A stretch of DNA of 64,000 nucleotides from Serripes groenlandicus (Eukaryota > Mollusca > Bivalvia > Cardiida > Cardiidae), in contig JASEVX010000006.1 of the NCBI GenBank assembly GCA_031761405.1, positions 28,529,627 to 28,593,626 on the forward strand, in the 5' to 3' direction. Position 1 is the stretch's first letter. The number at the start of each line of letters is the position of its first letter. The notes under the pieces were generated by a model. That model was not told the DNA's origin. It searched no databases and worked only from the letters and a program-made list of their open reading frames with translations. This document shows, one piece after another, positions 50,171 through 60,330 of the stretch. The translations under genes were made by a program, and so were the position numbers.

Positions 50171-50707
50171 TGTTTAAGTAAATAAGTCCAATCATCAAAA
50201 GAAAAAAATATAATTTGTAAAACATGAATCTTGGAATATGATCCAATCTTATTTAAGATCTAAGTATTTCTTATCGCAAAGTAAGATTGGTGGAAATGGA
50301 GCCATGTTTTAAAGAAATAAATTTGAGTTATCGTTCAATATTTGAATCCCTATTTTAATATGGACAATCTTATTATGGTGAAAAAGTTGACACCTGAATT
50401 CGTTAATTGGACGAGCAAATCAAAAGTAGATATTTACCTATCACAAATCAGTTCTTTCCGTAGCGTTAACCTTTCCCAAATAGAATATATTTCAAAAATC
50501 TTGATAAAAAAAATTATACGCTATATATATATAATCAGGTTATAAAAGATAATAAGTTGCTTAATTATTCAGCGTTTGAATTTTTTACTCACAATAAAGG
50601 TGATTGTATTATCGTAAATGTTTACCAGTTGACGCCTGAATTTATTCCTGGAAAAAGTTCATCGAAATTAAGTAGGAAAACTATAAACTATCATATCTTA
50701 CATTAGC
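50171..50707. other. Unassigned AT-rich sequence
   Basis: gttaacctttcccaaataga at 50465 looks like a MITE-A tip with nothing behind it. A 67-codon frame at 50342-50545 is unsupported. Confidence 0.35.
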
Positions 50708-50937
50708 TTAACCCTTTCCCCCATACGACAATTCTGCAGCAGACGACTTTGAACGTATTTTCTCAAAACATAGAAAATCTCCATAATTGAATGGATAACC
50801 TATGACTAAAAGTGGAAAACATTGTGGCAAAAGGAGAAATTGCACATTTTGTGCAATTTTTTCTTTTGTAACTATGTTTTCAAAAAGCCGTCTGCTGCAG
50901 AGGCGTCAGAAAGCGTCTATATGAGGGAAAGGGTTAA
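50708..50937 (-). mobile_element. MITE-A copy, full length, flanked by TTAA, reverse orientation
   Basis: TTAACCCTTTCCCCCATACG to tctatatgagggaaagggTTAA. Centre gaaattgcacattttgtgca + attttt; the loop differs (cacatttt) but compensating changes in both arms keep the stem. Its right TTAA is reused by the next element. Confidence 0.85.
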
Positions 50938-51051
50938 TACTTTCCCGCATACATCAAATATGCAGCAGACGACTTTGTAATCTTTCGTAGTTTTGCCAAG
51001 GTATTTTCAAAGTCGTCTGCTGTAGATTTGATGTATGCGGGAAAGTCTTAA
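50934..51051. mobile_element. 118-bp short MITE-A relative sharing TTAA
   Basis: TTAATACTTTCCCGCATACA, tcaaatatgcagcagacgac, tttg … caaagtcgtctgctgtagat, ttgatgtatgcgggaaagtc, TTAA. Arms are about 44 bp and nearly perfect; the core is taatctttcgtagttttgcc + aaggtatttt. It lacks the attgctc hairpin of the long form. Confidence 0.85.
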
Positions 51052-51118
51052 GCTAAGGTCAGATATGACTTATGATAGTTATATTTAACTACTTATTTTC
51101 GATGTACTCTTTCCAGGA

Positions 51119-51206
51119 ACATGTATTGATATGAATTTGATTTACATTGCAATCTTTCGTAGTTTTGCCAAGTTATTTTCAATTTAAATCAAATTCATAT
51201 CATTAC
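51119..51206. mobile_element. Hairpin element with the same core but different arms
   Basis: gtattgatatgaatttgatt + tacattg and the inverse ttcaatttaaatcaaattca + tatcattac flank caatctttcgtagttttgcc + aagttattt. The core matches that of the 50934 element almost exactly, while the arms share nothing with MITE-A. Confidence 0.75.
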
Positions 51207-51207
51207 A

Positions 51208-51296
51208 TAGAGGTTAAATCGTTTTGGCATGATCTTTTCCACAAGTTGTCTGCTTTAACGGCAACAAAACGCTTCTTTATGAGGGAAATTGTTAAA
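51208..51296. mobile_element. MITE-A right-half fragment
   Basis: catgatcttttccacaagtt, gtctgctttaacggcaacaa and gcttctttatgagggaaatt + gtta preserve one end only. Confidence 0.55.
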
Positions 51297-51409
51297 TTGC
51301 TGACAACATTCGCCTAATTATGAGCATTTGGCTTAATAATGTTTTAATTATAAATAAACGTATTCAAATAAAATGAAAAGTAATTCAAACATAAAACAAG
51401 TCACAGATT

Positions 51410-51632
51410 TAACCATTTCCCACTTAGAGAAGCCTTTTGACACATCTGCAACAGACGTATTGTGAAAACATTGTGACTAAGGGGGAGATTGCTCACAATG
51501 AGCTATTTCTCCTCTTGCCCCAATGTTTTCAGCTCTATTGAAAAATCATCAATTCAATTATCGAGATTTTTCAATTATTCGCCTTGATGTTTTCAAAATC
51601 GTCTGCTGCAGATGTATTGTATGTGGGAATAT
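51410..51632. mobile_element. MITE-A copy
   Basis: tttaaccatttcccacttag, cacatctgcaacagacgtat, gattgctcacaatgagctat, tcctcttgccccaatgtttt, tcgtctgctgcagatgtatt, gtatgtgggaatatgac. The right tip has lost its ggttaa. Confidence 0.75.
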
Positions 51633-51714
51633 GACATCATAAATATACATGTATGTATTTCATAATTAGAAATGGTAATCAGAGTCAGATCATTATTGCC
51701 GAACAATAAATCCC

Positions 51715-51832
51715 TTAAACCGTTCCCCAAATAAAGTTTTACACATCTACAGCAGCAGATATTTTTCAAATGTGTGCCTAGATGTTTTCAAAGTCGTCTG
51801 CTACATATTTGTTGTATGTGGGAAAGGGTTAA
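51715..51832. mobile_element. 118-bp short MITE-A relative, TTAA on both sides
   Basis: TTAAACCGTTCCCCAAATAA, cacatctacagcagcagata and caaagtcgtctgctacatat, ttgttgtatgtgggaaaggg, TTAA. Core gtgtgcctagatgtttt. Same length as the 50934 element but a different core. Confidence 0.75.
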
Positions 51833-51894
51833 TACCTAAATATCGTTATATAAACAAAACACCAAGTCAACTGACACACGAGCGGCGGTGTGAA

Positions 51895-51995
51895 AACACT
51901 AACCGTTAGACATTTGCGACCAGTGTGAACCAAGATCAGCCAGCGCATCCGCGCAGTCTGATCTTGGTCTACACTGTCCGCCTATAAGTCGATGA
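51895..51995. repeat. Palindrome on AAGATCAGCC…CTGATCTTGG
   Basis: gcgaccagtgtgaaccaaga, tcagccagcgcatccgcgca, gtctgatcttggtctacact + gtccgc. The arms agtgt..accaagatcag / ctgatcttggt.tacact are inverted. It resembles, but is distinct from, the MITE-B inner palindromes. Confidence 0.65.
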
Positions 51996-52019
51996 AAGTT
52001 TCAATAACGGTCGAACAAT

Positions 52020-53275
52020 ACGAAACTCGTATCATACTTTGACAACAGGTAAACCGATTACTTCCGAGTACGTATACGGACTTTCGCGAAGGTTTGTTTT
52101 ATACCTATGACCCATTAGTACTAGGTTCCTCGGACATTCACGAAGGTTCGGTTTATACATATTTCCCATTAGTACTAGGTTCCTCGGACATTCACGAAGG
52201 TTCGGTTTATACATATGACCCATTAGTACTAGGTTCCTCGGACATTCACGAAGGTATGGTTTATATACCTATTTAGTATTTACCCAAATCGTTAATCGTT
52301 TAAAGTTAAAAGAACAGACGAGAATTACGAAATTCGTACCACACTTTGGCTACAGGTTAACCAATTACTGTACGTAAATGGACATTCGTGAAGGAACAGT
52401 ATATACCTATTTCCCATTAGTACTAGGTTCCTCGGACATTCACGAAGGTGCGGTTTATACATATGACCCATTAGTACTAGGTTCCTCGGACATTAACGAA
52501 GGTACAGTATATACCTATTTCCCATTAGTACTAGGTTTCTCGGACATTCACGAAGGTACGGTTTATACCTCTATAGTATTTACCAAAATCGTTTAAAGTT
52601 ACATGAACAGACGATAATCACGCAATTCGTATCACACTTTGGCTACAGTTAAATCAATTACTATACGTAAATGGACATTCGCGAAGGTACAGTATATACC
52701 TATTTCCCATTAGTACTAGGTTTCTCGGACATTCACGAAGGTGCGGTTTATAATTCTTATCACACTTTGGCTACAGGTAAACCAATTACTGTACGTAAAT
52801 GGACATTCGCGAAGGTACAGTATATACCTATTTCCCATTAGTACTAGGTTTCTCGGACATTCTCGAAGGTACGGTTTATACCTCTATAGTATTTACCAAA
52901 ATCGTTTAAAGTTACAAGAACAGACAAGAATTACGAAATACGTATCACACTTTGGCTACAGGTAAACCAATTACTGTACGTAATGGACATTAGCGAAGGT
53001 ACAGTATATACCTATTTCCCATTAGTACTAGGTTTCCCGGACTTTCACGAAGGTTCGGTTTATACCTATTTAGTATTTACCAAAATCGTATCACACTTTG
53101 GCTACAGGTAAACCAATTACTGTACGCAAATGGACATTCGCGAAGGAACAGTATACCAATAACAGTCGCGAAATAGTGTTTTACGAAACTCGTATCACAC
53201 TTTAGTGCCAACGGTTAACTGATTACTTCCGAAAACGTAAACATACATTCACGAAGGTACAGTATAATACAGAAG
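52020..53275. repeat. 54-bp tandem repeat in a larger ~240-bp pattern
   Basis: The basic unit cccattagtactaggttcct, cggacattcacgaaggttcg, gtttatacctattt is 54 bp at 52111, 52165 and 52219, and again at 52413, 52467 and 52521. Between groups lies tttaccaaaatcgtttaaag, acaagaacagacgagaatta, cgtatcacactttggctaca, ggtaaaccaattactgtacg. Four or five such larger periods are present, shrinking to the right. The 18-codon period opens frames of 60-74 codons. Confidence 0.85.
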
Positions 53276-53279
53276 TCCC

Positions 53280-54060
53280 TGTAAAAGAGACACGTCTTTC
53301 TATGATCAATTATTAACTAAGCACAAACAAAAGTCTAGAAATAAAAAAAACTTGCCTGTTAGTTATGTTCTGTCATCTGTTACCGCGATTGGAAGTTTCC
53401 ACGTCTCCGAGAGAATTCTGGTCGTAATCTAAATAAGTGTGAAATTTAACACAGGCCAAATTCACGTTTATGTATTCCAGACTTGGCAAATTATGTAAAA
53501 AGGAAGTTAATGAAATTATAGTCCTTAGAAGAACTTGGAAATTCACTGCAGCGTTTACACGAAATAAAGCATTGTCGTTGATGTCACATGGTGTGATGGA
53601 CTTTTGTATGGAAATGACGTTTATTTTCGTTGACAGCGAATGTCATTTATTGTACCGAGTTTCGGAAACGTGCATTTAACGTTTGCACAATGGAATATTT
53701 ATTGTATGGTCTAATGATAACATCCGATTCCTTTACAATAAATGCCATAATGAAATTGATTTAATTTATACATTCAAATTAGACTTAATTATTTATTTTT
53801 GTTTCCATTATTATATCAACTTAAACATTGCTGAATGCATATGTGTGTAAATAAACCATGGCCTGTATATATGCTTTAGTTGAAATTAAAATGTATGTTC
53901 CGTTCCGTTCAAAAAAATAATCAAATCATGTGATAAAATATCTTTTCTTTTTTCCGAATATTTGGAATTCATGCGTTCGGATAAATATTGTCATTGTTTT
54001 TAACAGGTAAAATGGTATATGGCAGAAAATATACATGCCATAGTTTGATATATTTACAAT
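53280..54060. other. Unassigned sequence
   Basis: A 69-codon plus frame at 53470-53679 is in unique sequence but has no recognised motif or splice evidence. A CAATAAA-like signal is not nearby. Confidence 0.35.
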
Positions 54061-54333
54061 ATATATGAGCCGCCCCAAGAGAAAACCAACATTATGGACT
54101 CTACGTTATATGTCGATCCAGATCAGTATGCTCAGTCCGCGCAGGCTAATCCGGGCCGACACATTCCGTCTCAGAGGGAAATAGATATAGTGTAATGATT
54201 CCTGAAACATAAAATCCACAGGAGGTGAAAAGTGTCTGTCCGGATTAGCCTGCGCGGCATGCTTAGGCAGAACCGGGTCGATACTTTACGCAGAGTCCAC
54301 ACTGTTGGTTTTCTCGCGGAACGGCTCATATGT
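54061..54333. mobile_element. MITE-B copy, full length
   Basis: ATATGAGCCGCCCCAAGAGA to gcggaacggctcatat; inner arms attatggactctacgttata and atactttacgcagagtccac; centre agtgtaatgattcctgaaac. Internal ggctaatccgggccgacaca and ggattagcctgcgcggcatg are both intact. Confidence 0.85.
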
Positions 54334-54423
54334 AAATATATAAAGCCAAGTAAAATAGTTTTACTTTACACATCTAAAACTATTCGGACGGGTAGCCGTA
54401 TCACTATAATTCATTCTAAGGCA

Positions 54424-54497
54424 AATCAAGCAGACATCGAACGTGATTAATATCAACTGAAAGCTGGTCTCGCAATCGGTGTAAAACAAATAAGTTT
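54424..54497 (+). mobile_element. SINE-3 3' fragment, plus strand
   Basis: atcaagcagacatcgaacgt, gattaatatcaactgaaagc, tcgcaatcggtgtaaaacaa + ataag match the last 70 bp of the 35665 element. Confidence 0.7.
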
Positions 54498-55148
54498 AAA
54501 CTAACCTTATACAAACTGGAAATAAATGAAATGGTAATCAACGAACATGAAACTGGCAACTATTTGCACTGTTCAAATGACAATGCACTTTTTCTTCTTC
54601 TAAATAATGATACTTTAAAACTAAGATCACCACTAGAAACAAACAGTTTAATGACAGTTTTCTATCAGCTTGATTAAAATTGTCATGAATTAAAAACAAA
54701 CAAATCACCTCATAAAGAAACGTCAACGAACGGAGAAAGTTCATAACCAAGTGCACAGATTTCAGACGGAAAACGGTATCACCAATTCGTTCACGATATA
54801 CTGTTTGAGGGCTGTAACACGGTGCTACTGGAACAAGCGTTTTAAGGAAGTTGATTGATGCATTGATCAATGTCTATCCGGATCTTTTCGTATTGGCTGA
54901 AATGGGCGGTCCGAGCGCTGCAAAGATTAACGATATGATATTATACCGCCGTATTTCTTGTTATATTAAACCCTTTCCCATGAGGCATACGGGGAAACGT
55001 GTTTGCTGACGCGTTTCATGATTAATGTCAAAAAGTTACACATACACTTTTTATATCCTTGCCAACTGCAAAAGAGATATCCTAAATACTTCTTAATACT
55101 TACTCTGTAAATATGTTGATCATCCTGTACTAGATAATCATAATATGT
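54498..55148. other. Unassigned sequence with one 110-codon frame
   Basis: A minus frame at 54538-54870 (110 codons) lies in sequence with no recognised repeat. It has a hydrophobic stretch (about residues 47-90) but no motif or family I can name. Tandem or transposon origin is not evident either. Treated as unproven. Confidence 0.3.
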
Positions 55149-55149
55149 A

Positions 55150-55318
55150 CACAAACTGTATGCTTATCTATTGCCGTGATATGTTTGTATATTTCATATT
55201 TTCTCCATATTTATGTTTCTAATTATCTTTATTGCCGCCACATGTATATATGTATTTTTGTTTCTGGCAACAAACATATGTTTATATGCCAATAAACGAT
55301 TTTGAACTTTGAACTATA
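55150..55318 (+). mobile_element. Possible LINE 3' end
   Basis: The segment ends atgccaataaacgattttga + actttgaac, a pattern common at the 3' ends of some non-LTR elements and transcripts (polyadenylation-like AATAAA followed by TTGAAC repeats). No coding remnant is upstream. It could also be a host transcript end. Confidence 0.3.
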
Positions 55319-55495
55319 TCCTTACCACATCTTACAGCAAATCAGCAGTAGACGGCTTTGACAACATATAGGTACACATATGGAAAGTCTCTAAACAGAA
55401 CAGTTTTATTATTGAAAAGAGTTGAAAGTATTGTGACAAAAGGGTAAATTGCTCATTATGGCAATTTCGTCTTTGTAACAATGTTTTAGTTTGAA
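55316..55495. mobile_element. MITE-A copy, right half missing
   Basis: ttaccacatcttacagcaaa, tcagcagtagacggctttga, gtattgtgacaaaagggtaa, attgctcattatggcaattt, ttgtaacaatgtttt. One outer end and the centre remain. Confidence 0.65.
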
Positions 55496-55611
55496 TATTA
55501 ATTCATATATGCAATTTAATATACAAATTGATACACATTGAATTAAGTATAACAAATAATTGAGCAGAAAGCATTAAGATGACTCTCCTTGAGTTCTAAA
55601 AAAAAAAAATG

Positions 55612-55825
55612 TCCGCCCTGACAGATTGGTTAATATCGGGGACTTGGAACGGGGCGTCCCGGGTTCAATCCCAAGTCGCGGCGGTCATGATGGAGTGCCC
55701 CTGGACAACATTATTTTTCCTGGTCTAGTACTGCTTTGTTTACACAGGGACGATGAATAAGTGAACTGTCGCCGTGGTAAAATTGAATTAATGTTGAAAA
55801 CGGGGTAAAAACCAAATAAAATCGA
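55612..55825 (+). mobile_element. SINE-2, full length with tRNA-like head, plus strand (family reference)
   Basis: Head: gtccgccctgacagattggt + taatatcgggg (A-box region), B box GGGTTCAATCCC near 55657, and cgcggcggtca closing an acceptor-like stem with gtccgcc. Body: tggagtgcccctggacaaca, cctggtctagtactgctttg, cacagggacgatgaataagt, gtcgccgtggtaaaattgaa, aacggggtaaaaaccaaata. An A run sits just upstream (about 55600-55609). A pol III-type internal promoter is implied; the upstream flank carries no obvious duplication. Confidence 0.8.
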
Positions 55826-55881
55826 ATAGCATCTGCAGCAGATGCGTCAACATGTGACTGCACGTGAAAACTGGTTAACGA
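55826..55881. mobile_element. MITE-A end fragment
   Basis: gcatctgcagcagatgcgtc, aacatgtgactgcacgtgaa + aactggttaac is a right terminus directly after the SINE tail, as if the SINE had inserted into it. Confidence 0.5.
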
Positions 55882-56210
55882 ACGCAACGCATGAGTAAAA
55901 TATGTAGAGCTTAAATGTAATGTTAACGAACGCATGTTTGTAAGTACACCGAATACAGGTCGGTATCTTGTTTGTTATTTTAATTATTAATCCGAAAATA
56001 AAAAAGTGAGATAATTAAAAATTCGTTTAATTAAACTGTTAATTGCGTCCCCCGACGTCATTTGCAACAACAGAGTGAGATTTAGAATTTTACCTCACTT
56101 ATAGCAAACTGTATCTTATTGCTTGAAATTAACCCGTCTGTAAGAAAATTTCCCCGAATCTATACAGCATGAAGTCCCGTATTGAAACGTCTTTAAACAA
56201 AATGGAGCAT
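55882..56210. other. Unassigned AT-rich sequence
   Basis: No recognised feature. Confidence 0.35.
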
Positions 56211-56212
56211 TC

Positions 56213-56875
56213 CTATAATTTCATAAAGGGGAATTGGAACATTCCCGCATTGTCACTTTATAAAGAGATATTGGGATATCCTCTTATGTATGCAGCATTA
56301 ATGATAAGATAACCTCGTATTGGCACAGCATAACGGGGATCTTGAACATCCCCGTATTGGCATAACATAAAGGAGATTATGAACTTTTCCGAATTGGCAT
56401 AAAATAACGGGAAGCATTCTCGCATTGGCACAGCATTTAAGGGATTGTGAGCAATCCCGCATTGGTACAAAATAAAGGGCATTGTGAGCATTCACAAATT
56501 GGCACAGCATAAAGGGCATTGTAAGCATTCACACATTGGCACACCATTAAAGGGATTGTGAGCATTCCCGCATTGGTGTAGCATAAAGGGGATTGTGAGT
56601 ATTCCCACATTGGCATAACATAAAGGGGATTGTGAGCATTTTTGCATTGGCATAACATAAATGGTAATTGGAGCATAACATAAAGGAGATTGTGAGCATT
56701 CCACATTGGCACGGCATGAAGAAAGATGGGAGCATTCCCGCATTGGCATCATATAAAGGGGACTATGAGCATTCCCGTATTGGAACGGCATAAAGGGCAG
56801 TGTGAGCATTCCCACATTGGCATTACCTTAAGGTGATTTTGAGCATTCCCGTATTAGTTTAGCATACAGGAAATG
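56213..56875. repeat. ~37-bp tandem repeat, about 17 units
   Basis: The unit is aaaggggattgtgagcattc, ccgcattggcacagcat with frequent changes (cataaca, tgagtattc, cacattgg). Period 35-38 bp, so the reading register shifts each unit, and frames of 62-107 codons on the minus strand overlap in all three registers. This argues against coding. Confidence 0.85.
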
Positions 56876-57108
56876 GGAGCTTAGCCAGTTAGGCTTCACA
56901 AAAGCTAGTAATGAAGCATAACTCTTTGATGAGAATGTGAGAATTGAATCGAATTGTTTCTCATAACGGTTTTCCACATGCCTCTGTTGTATTTGAGCGA
57001 CTACGTGGCGATCAGGGAAGATCCTGATCAGAATGCGAGGATGCACAGACTGTTGCGGATCTTCGCTGGTTACTAATACCGAAGGTCGGTTTTCACATGA
57101 CGAGGCTC
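56876..57108. other. Unassigned sequence
   Basis: Unique-looking, with no motif. A 147-codon minus frame at 56828-57271 spans the end of the array, this piece and MITE-A sequence, and is therefore not a credible gene. Confidence 0.35.
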
Positions 57109-57109
57109 G

Positions 57110-57301
57110 TTTAGCCCTTTCCCCATACGGACGCTTTTTAACATTGTGACAAAAGGAGGGGAAATTGCGCAAACAATGCCACGATGGTTTCAACTTTCTA
57201 CCAGTAATCATACTTTCCCTTGTAAAAATTATCCGCGTTTTTGCGAAAAATGCTTTCAAAGTTGTCTGCAACAGGTTTGCTGTAAATGGGAAATGGTTAA
57301 C
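57110..57301. mobile_element. MITE-A copy
   Basis: tttagccctttccccatacg, gacgctttttaacattgtga, ggggaaattgcgcaaacaat; right gctttcaaagttgtctgcaa, gctgtaaatgggaaatggtt + aa. The central hairpin has decayed (attgcgc…acgatgg). A 107-codon plus frame runs through it. Confidence 0.65.
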
Positions 57302-57636
57302 GCCAGTGAAGATTGTTCCATCATTTCAGGTTATTTATGAAATAGCAAACTATGATTCCAGAATGTTACTTAGTAAACAACATTGCGCCGACATCTATTT
57401 GCAGACTGTACTAGAGAAACGCTTGCAGACGCCAAAGGTACACGTATATGCTCCTCACTGTGGCGGCTGTGTTTTTCTAGATCAGTAAAAACATTACCAA
57501 TTTACAGGAAAGGAAAGGTTAAAGACTCATTAGCAACACCGCGTTAATGAAATAACAAACCAGTCGGTTAATGTTGTTTGCATAGCTAATTACATACTTT
57601 ACACGAATACATATGAGACACGTCTTAATGCATCTG
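57302..57636. other. Unassigned sequence
   Basis: No feature recognised. Confidence 0.35.
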
Positions 57637-57637
57637 C

Positions 57638-57718
57638 GTACAGTGAAGACTTAGCTGAACCTGCACATCTGCATAGTCTCACCAGGATCTTCACTGTCAA
57701 TCTATACGTTACAAAGGC
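57638..57718. repeat. Short dispersed palindrome F, copy 2
   Basis: gcatctgcgtacagtgaaga, gcacatctgcatagtctcac, caggatcttcactgtcaatc. Arms acagtgaaga / tcttcactgt are exact inverses. Copy 1 is at 26345. Confidence 0.6.
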
Positions 57719-58198
57719 CTAAGTGCATCTTCTGTCAAAAAATGAAACGTCAAACTCCACTAGTGGAATGCCCATTTAACTATAAACGATACCTTACCGG
57801 TGATGCATTAAGAACCCAAATCGCCAGACGCGGCTCTTATATGTTTTATATGCCTGAATGGCTTTTTTACGGTAAGAAAGTAAAGTAAACACTGTTTAAA
57901 GAGAAAATGATATGCGTGTTCACTGCGTGAGTTGATTTACTTTATTCGTATATCTTGTAAATGAAAGTAAATTATACACCTTTAACTAAACTGATATACA
58001 CATGTACCAGTATCGATGAAAGCATTCTACACATATATTTAACAAGGTTATATGTGTTTTTACTGCGTTGTTAAGTGTGACATTTTAAGTTAAAATTTTA
58101 TTTTTGTTAACTTCTTTCCTTTATCTTGAATTCATAAACAGTAAAGTAGACTTTAATTCAATCTTTAAGAATCAACTTCTTTTGCGCTCCGGGTTACG
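57719..58198. other. Unassigned AT-rich sequence
   Basis: Near 57810-57845 aacccaaatcgccagacgcg + gctct echoes 6040-6060. No gene recognised. Confidence 0.35.
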
Positions 58199-58199
58199 A

Positions 58200-58322
58200 C
58201 TGACTGGCTTGTGTCAGGGTAAATGGACCAAAGGTACTGGTAACTTACCCAGGAAACGCCGTGATATAACTATTCAAATGTATCGGAAGCGGCGTAAAAC
58301 ACCGAACAACACACGCAACAAT
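58200..58322 (+). mobile_element. SINE-2 3' fragment, plus strand
   Basis: gggtaaatggaccaaaggta, ctggtaacttacccaggaaa, cgccgtgatataactattca, ggcggcgtaaaacaccgaac-like tail (gcggcgtaaaacaccgaaca). Confidence 0.65.
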
Positions 58323-58384
58323 CAATCATACGACCATGCTTTAATTTAAACTTATTTTTTTTACATTGATTGCGAAACAAGCTT

Positions 58385-58540
58385 TCAGCTTATATTAATA
58401 ACGCTCGATGTCTGCTTCCTGGAGTCTTAACCAGAACTCGTTCGGTTTGTGTGGAGAAATCCCGCTCATCACGGGACTCGAACCCGGGACATTTGGTACG
58501 AGAGGCCGACGCTCTACCTCTGCACTTCCTGTCTTCCACG
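58385..58540 (-). mobile_element. SINE-3, minus strand, with tRNA-like head
   Basis: cagcttatattaataacgct, cgatgtctgcttcctggagt, aactcgttcggtttgtgtgg, ctcatcacgggactcgaacc (reverse B box GGTTCGAGTCCC), cgggacatttggtacgagag, gccgacgctctacctctgca (reverse A box) + cttcctg. Complement of the 35665 element, near full length. Two short frames here are chance. Confidence 0.8.
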
Positions 58541-59066
58541 ACCATACTTTAGTTATATCCAGACACAATTTCATTAAATTTATGTCAAAGTACATCGCTG
58601 TGCGTATAATAGTTATATATTCTCGAGTTTATCTTCCTGAGCAGGTGCTCGTATTTCTGTCCAATGAAATCGCACGATATACAACCAACATTTCTTTCTG
58701 CTATGATATACACTCGGAAAACTCGGCCAATACCGGTTTGTATATGGGTTATCTCCCCTGTATATACCCAACGATTGTATAGTCCACATTTTAATTGGCT
58801 GACGAAAAGGTTAATCTGAGGCGACACGTAATAGGCATCCACCAGAGCTTTACACGCGTTGGATACTGCATTGAAGCGTAAGTCTGGTTGTGTAATACTG
58901 ATCGGGATACCTCCTTGATTATACATGAGTAAAAATCATATTATCATCGCAAAATTCGAGAAAATGCGAGAATTCACGTTGATGTTATTTGGATTGACCC
59001 TACCAGGAATACATCTTTTCATTAAAGAATGAGGAATTCTAATATACAATTAATGTTTGATTCTAC
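58541..59066. other. Unassigned sequence with a 113-codon minus frame
   Basis: The minus frame at 58585-58926 lies in sequence that shows no repeat pattern, with an upstream ATG context of unknown strength. I recognise no domain. It is one of the few long frames not explained by tandem or transposon sequence, but its composition and lack of motifs make chance likely. Confidence 0.3.
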
Positions 59067-59067
59067 A

Positions 59068-59297
59068 ATAACCCTTTCCAACATATAAACGTTTTCCGAC
59101 GCCTCTGCAGCAGACGGCGTTTTGAAAATATGATGTCAAAAGAAGAAATTGCTCAAAACGAGCAATTCCTCCTTTTGTCACCATGTTTTCAACTCTATTC
59201 AATTATTGTACTTTCATTTTCAGAGATTTCCCATATTTTTTTCTAGATGTTTTCACAGTCGTCTGCTGCAGAATTGTTGTATGTGGAAAAGGGTTAA
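59068..59297 (+). mobile_element. MITE-A copy, full length
   Basis: ataaccctttccaacatata to tgttgtatgtggaaaagggt + TAA; gaaattgctcaaaacgagca + attcc at the centre. The left flank ATAA and right flank TTAA share only TAA. Confidence 0.85.
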
Positions 59298-59934
59298 GCA
59301 TAAAAAAGATCAACCAAATACACCAGGGCTTCTAGTATTTGAGTTTCAAATTTAAGCTAACTATCTTACAGTCAGTAAATGTGTATTTATAAACACAATA
59401 AAGGTGATTAAAATACACACTTGAAACAGCATTAAACAAAATGCTAATTCCTAGTGTTTTGTGATTGCTTCTATATGAATGGACATCGCCTGTAGCCAGA
59501 ACTGCATGCCCGTATCTTTTGATTGGCAGAACGTTTTAAGATCTAAATGTTTTTGCTTTTAGATTTAGACATCTTTCGTGAAGATATTTCTCAAAGTATG
59601 CAAGTTCTCCATTTCCCATATAATTGTCAGCATTCGTGAGCTAAATGCGCATTCAATGAGTTGACATGCGCCCGGGGGAGTGGCCACAATGACGGGCCCG
59701 AACAATTCGACAGTGCTTCTTTCCGCGCAATTGATAACCACAAAAGTAGATTCCTGAGAGTTAAAAATACCCCAAATTATAGAAACTCGATTGATTAGAA
59801 CCAACGATGAGTGAAGTCATACAAAACAGACCTTCGGGGCATTGCAACTAAAAAATGTGTAGATCATACGGACAGCTCCTCCAGCAAGCATCATGGACGT
59901 CTCGGAAGAATGGTTCTGATCAATAACCGACGCT
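59298..59934. other. Unassigned sequence with a 79-codon minus frame
   Basis: The minus frame at 59565-59804 is in unrepeated sequence that includes a GC-richer patch (gcccgggggagtggccacaa, gacgggcccg). No domain recognised and no splice evidence. Recorded so that transcript data can be compared. Confidence 0.3.
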
Positions 59935-59935
59935 A

Positions 59936-60330
59936 CAAGTATTGTGTTTTTGTTTGTTTACAAGTATTGTGTTTTTGTTTGTTTACAAGTATTGTGTTTG
60001 TGTTTGTTTACAAGTATTGTATTTTTGTTTGTTTATAAGTATTGTGTATTTGTTTGTTTACAAGTATTGTGTTTGTGTTTGTTTACAATTATTGTGTATT
60101 TCTTTGTTTATACGTATGGTGTTTTTGTTTGTTTACGTGTTTTTGTTTGTTTACGTGTATTTGTTTGTTTACAAGTATTGTGTTTTTGTTTGTTTACAAG
60201 TATTGTGTATTTGTTTGTTTACAATTATTATGTATGTGTTTGTTTACAAGTATTGTGTATTTGTTTGTTTACAAGTATTGTGTTTTTGTTTGTTTAAAAG
60301 TATTGTGTTTTTGTTTGTTTACACGTATGG
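59936..60330. repeat. 25-bp tandem repeat, about 16 units
   Basis: The unit ACAAGTATTGTGTTTTTGTT + tgttt has changes such as gtattt, gtgttt and acgtatgg. A few units are shortened (tacgtgtttttg). Period 25 means three units make 25 codons, so all three plus frames stay open (up to 180 codons) because the unit lacks stops in every register. The last unit, tttacacgtatggtgtttta, merges into the SINE-2 that follows. Confidence 0.9.

Noticed and set aside
54538..54870. 110-codon minus frame as a gene
   Set aside because: Not repeat-derived by eye, but no domain, motif, splice or promoter signal could be named; kept only as a note.
55612..55690. Stand-alone tRNA gene
   Set aside because: Acceptor-like pairing and a B box are present but the sequence runs straight into the SINE-2 body, so it is a SINE head.
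56437..57271. 91-147-codon minus frames at 56.4-57.3 kb
   Set aside because: They are translations of the ~37-bp array, whose period shifts register each unit, and of MITE-A sequence.
58585..58926. 113-codon minus frame as a gene
   Set aside because: No recognisable domain and no supporting signals; length is within chance for AT-rich DNA of this size.
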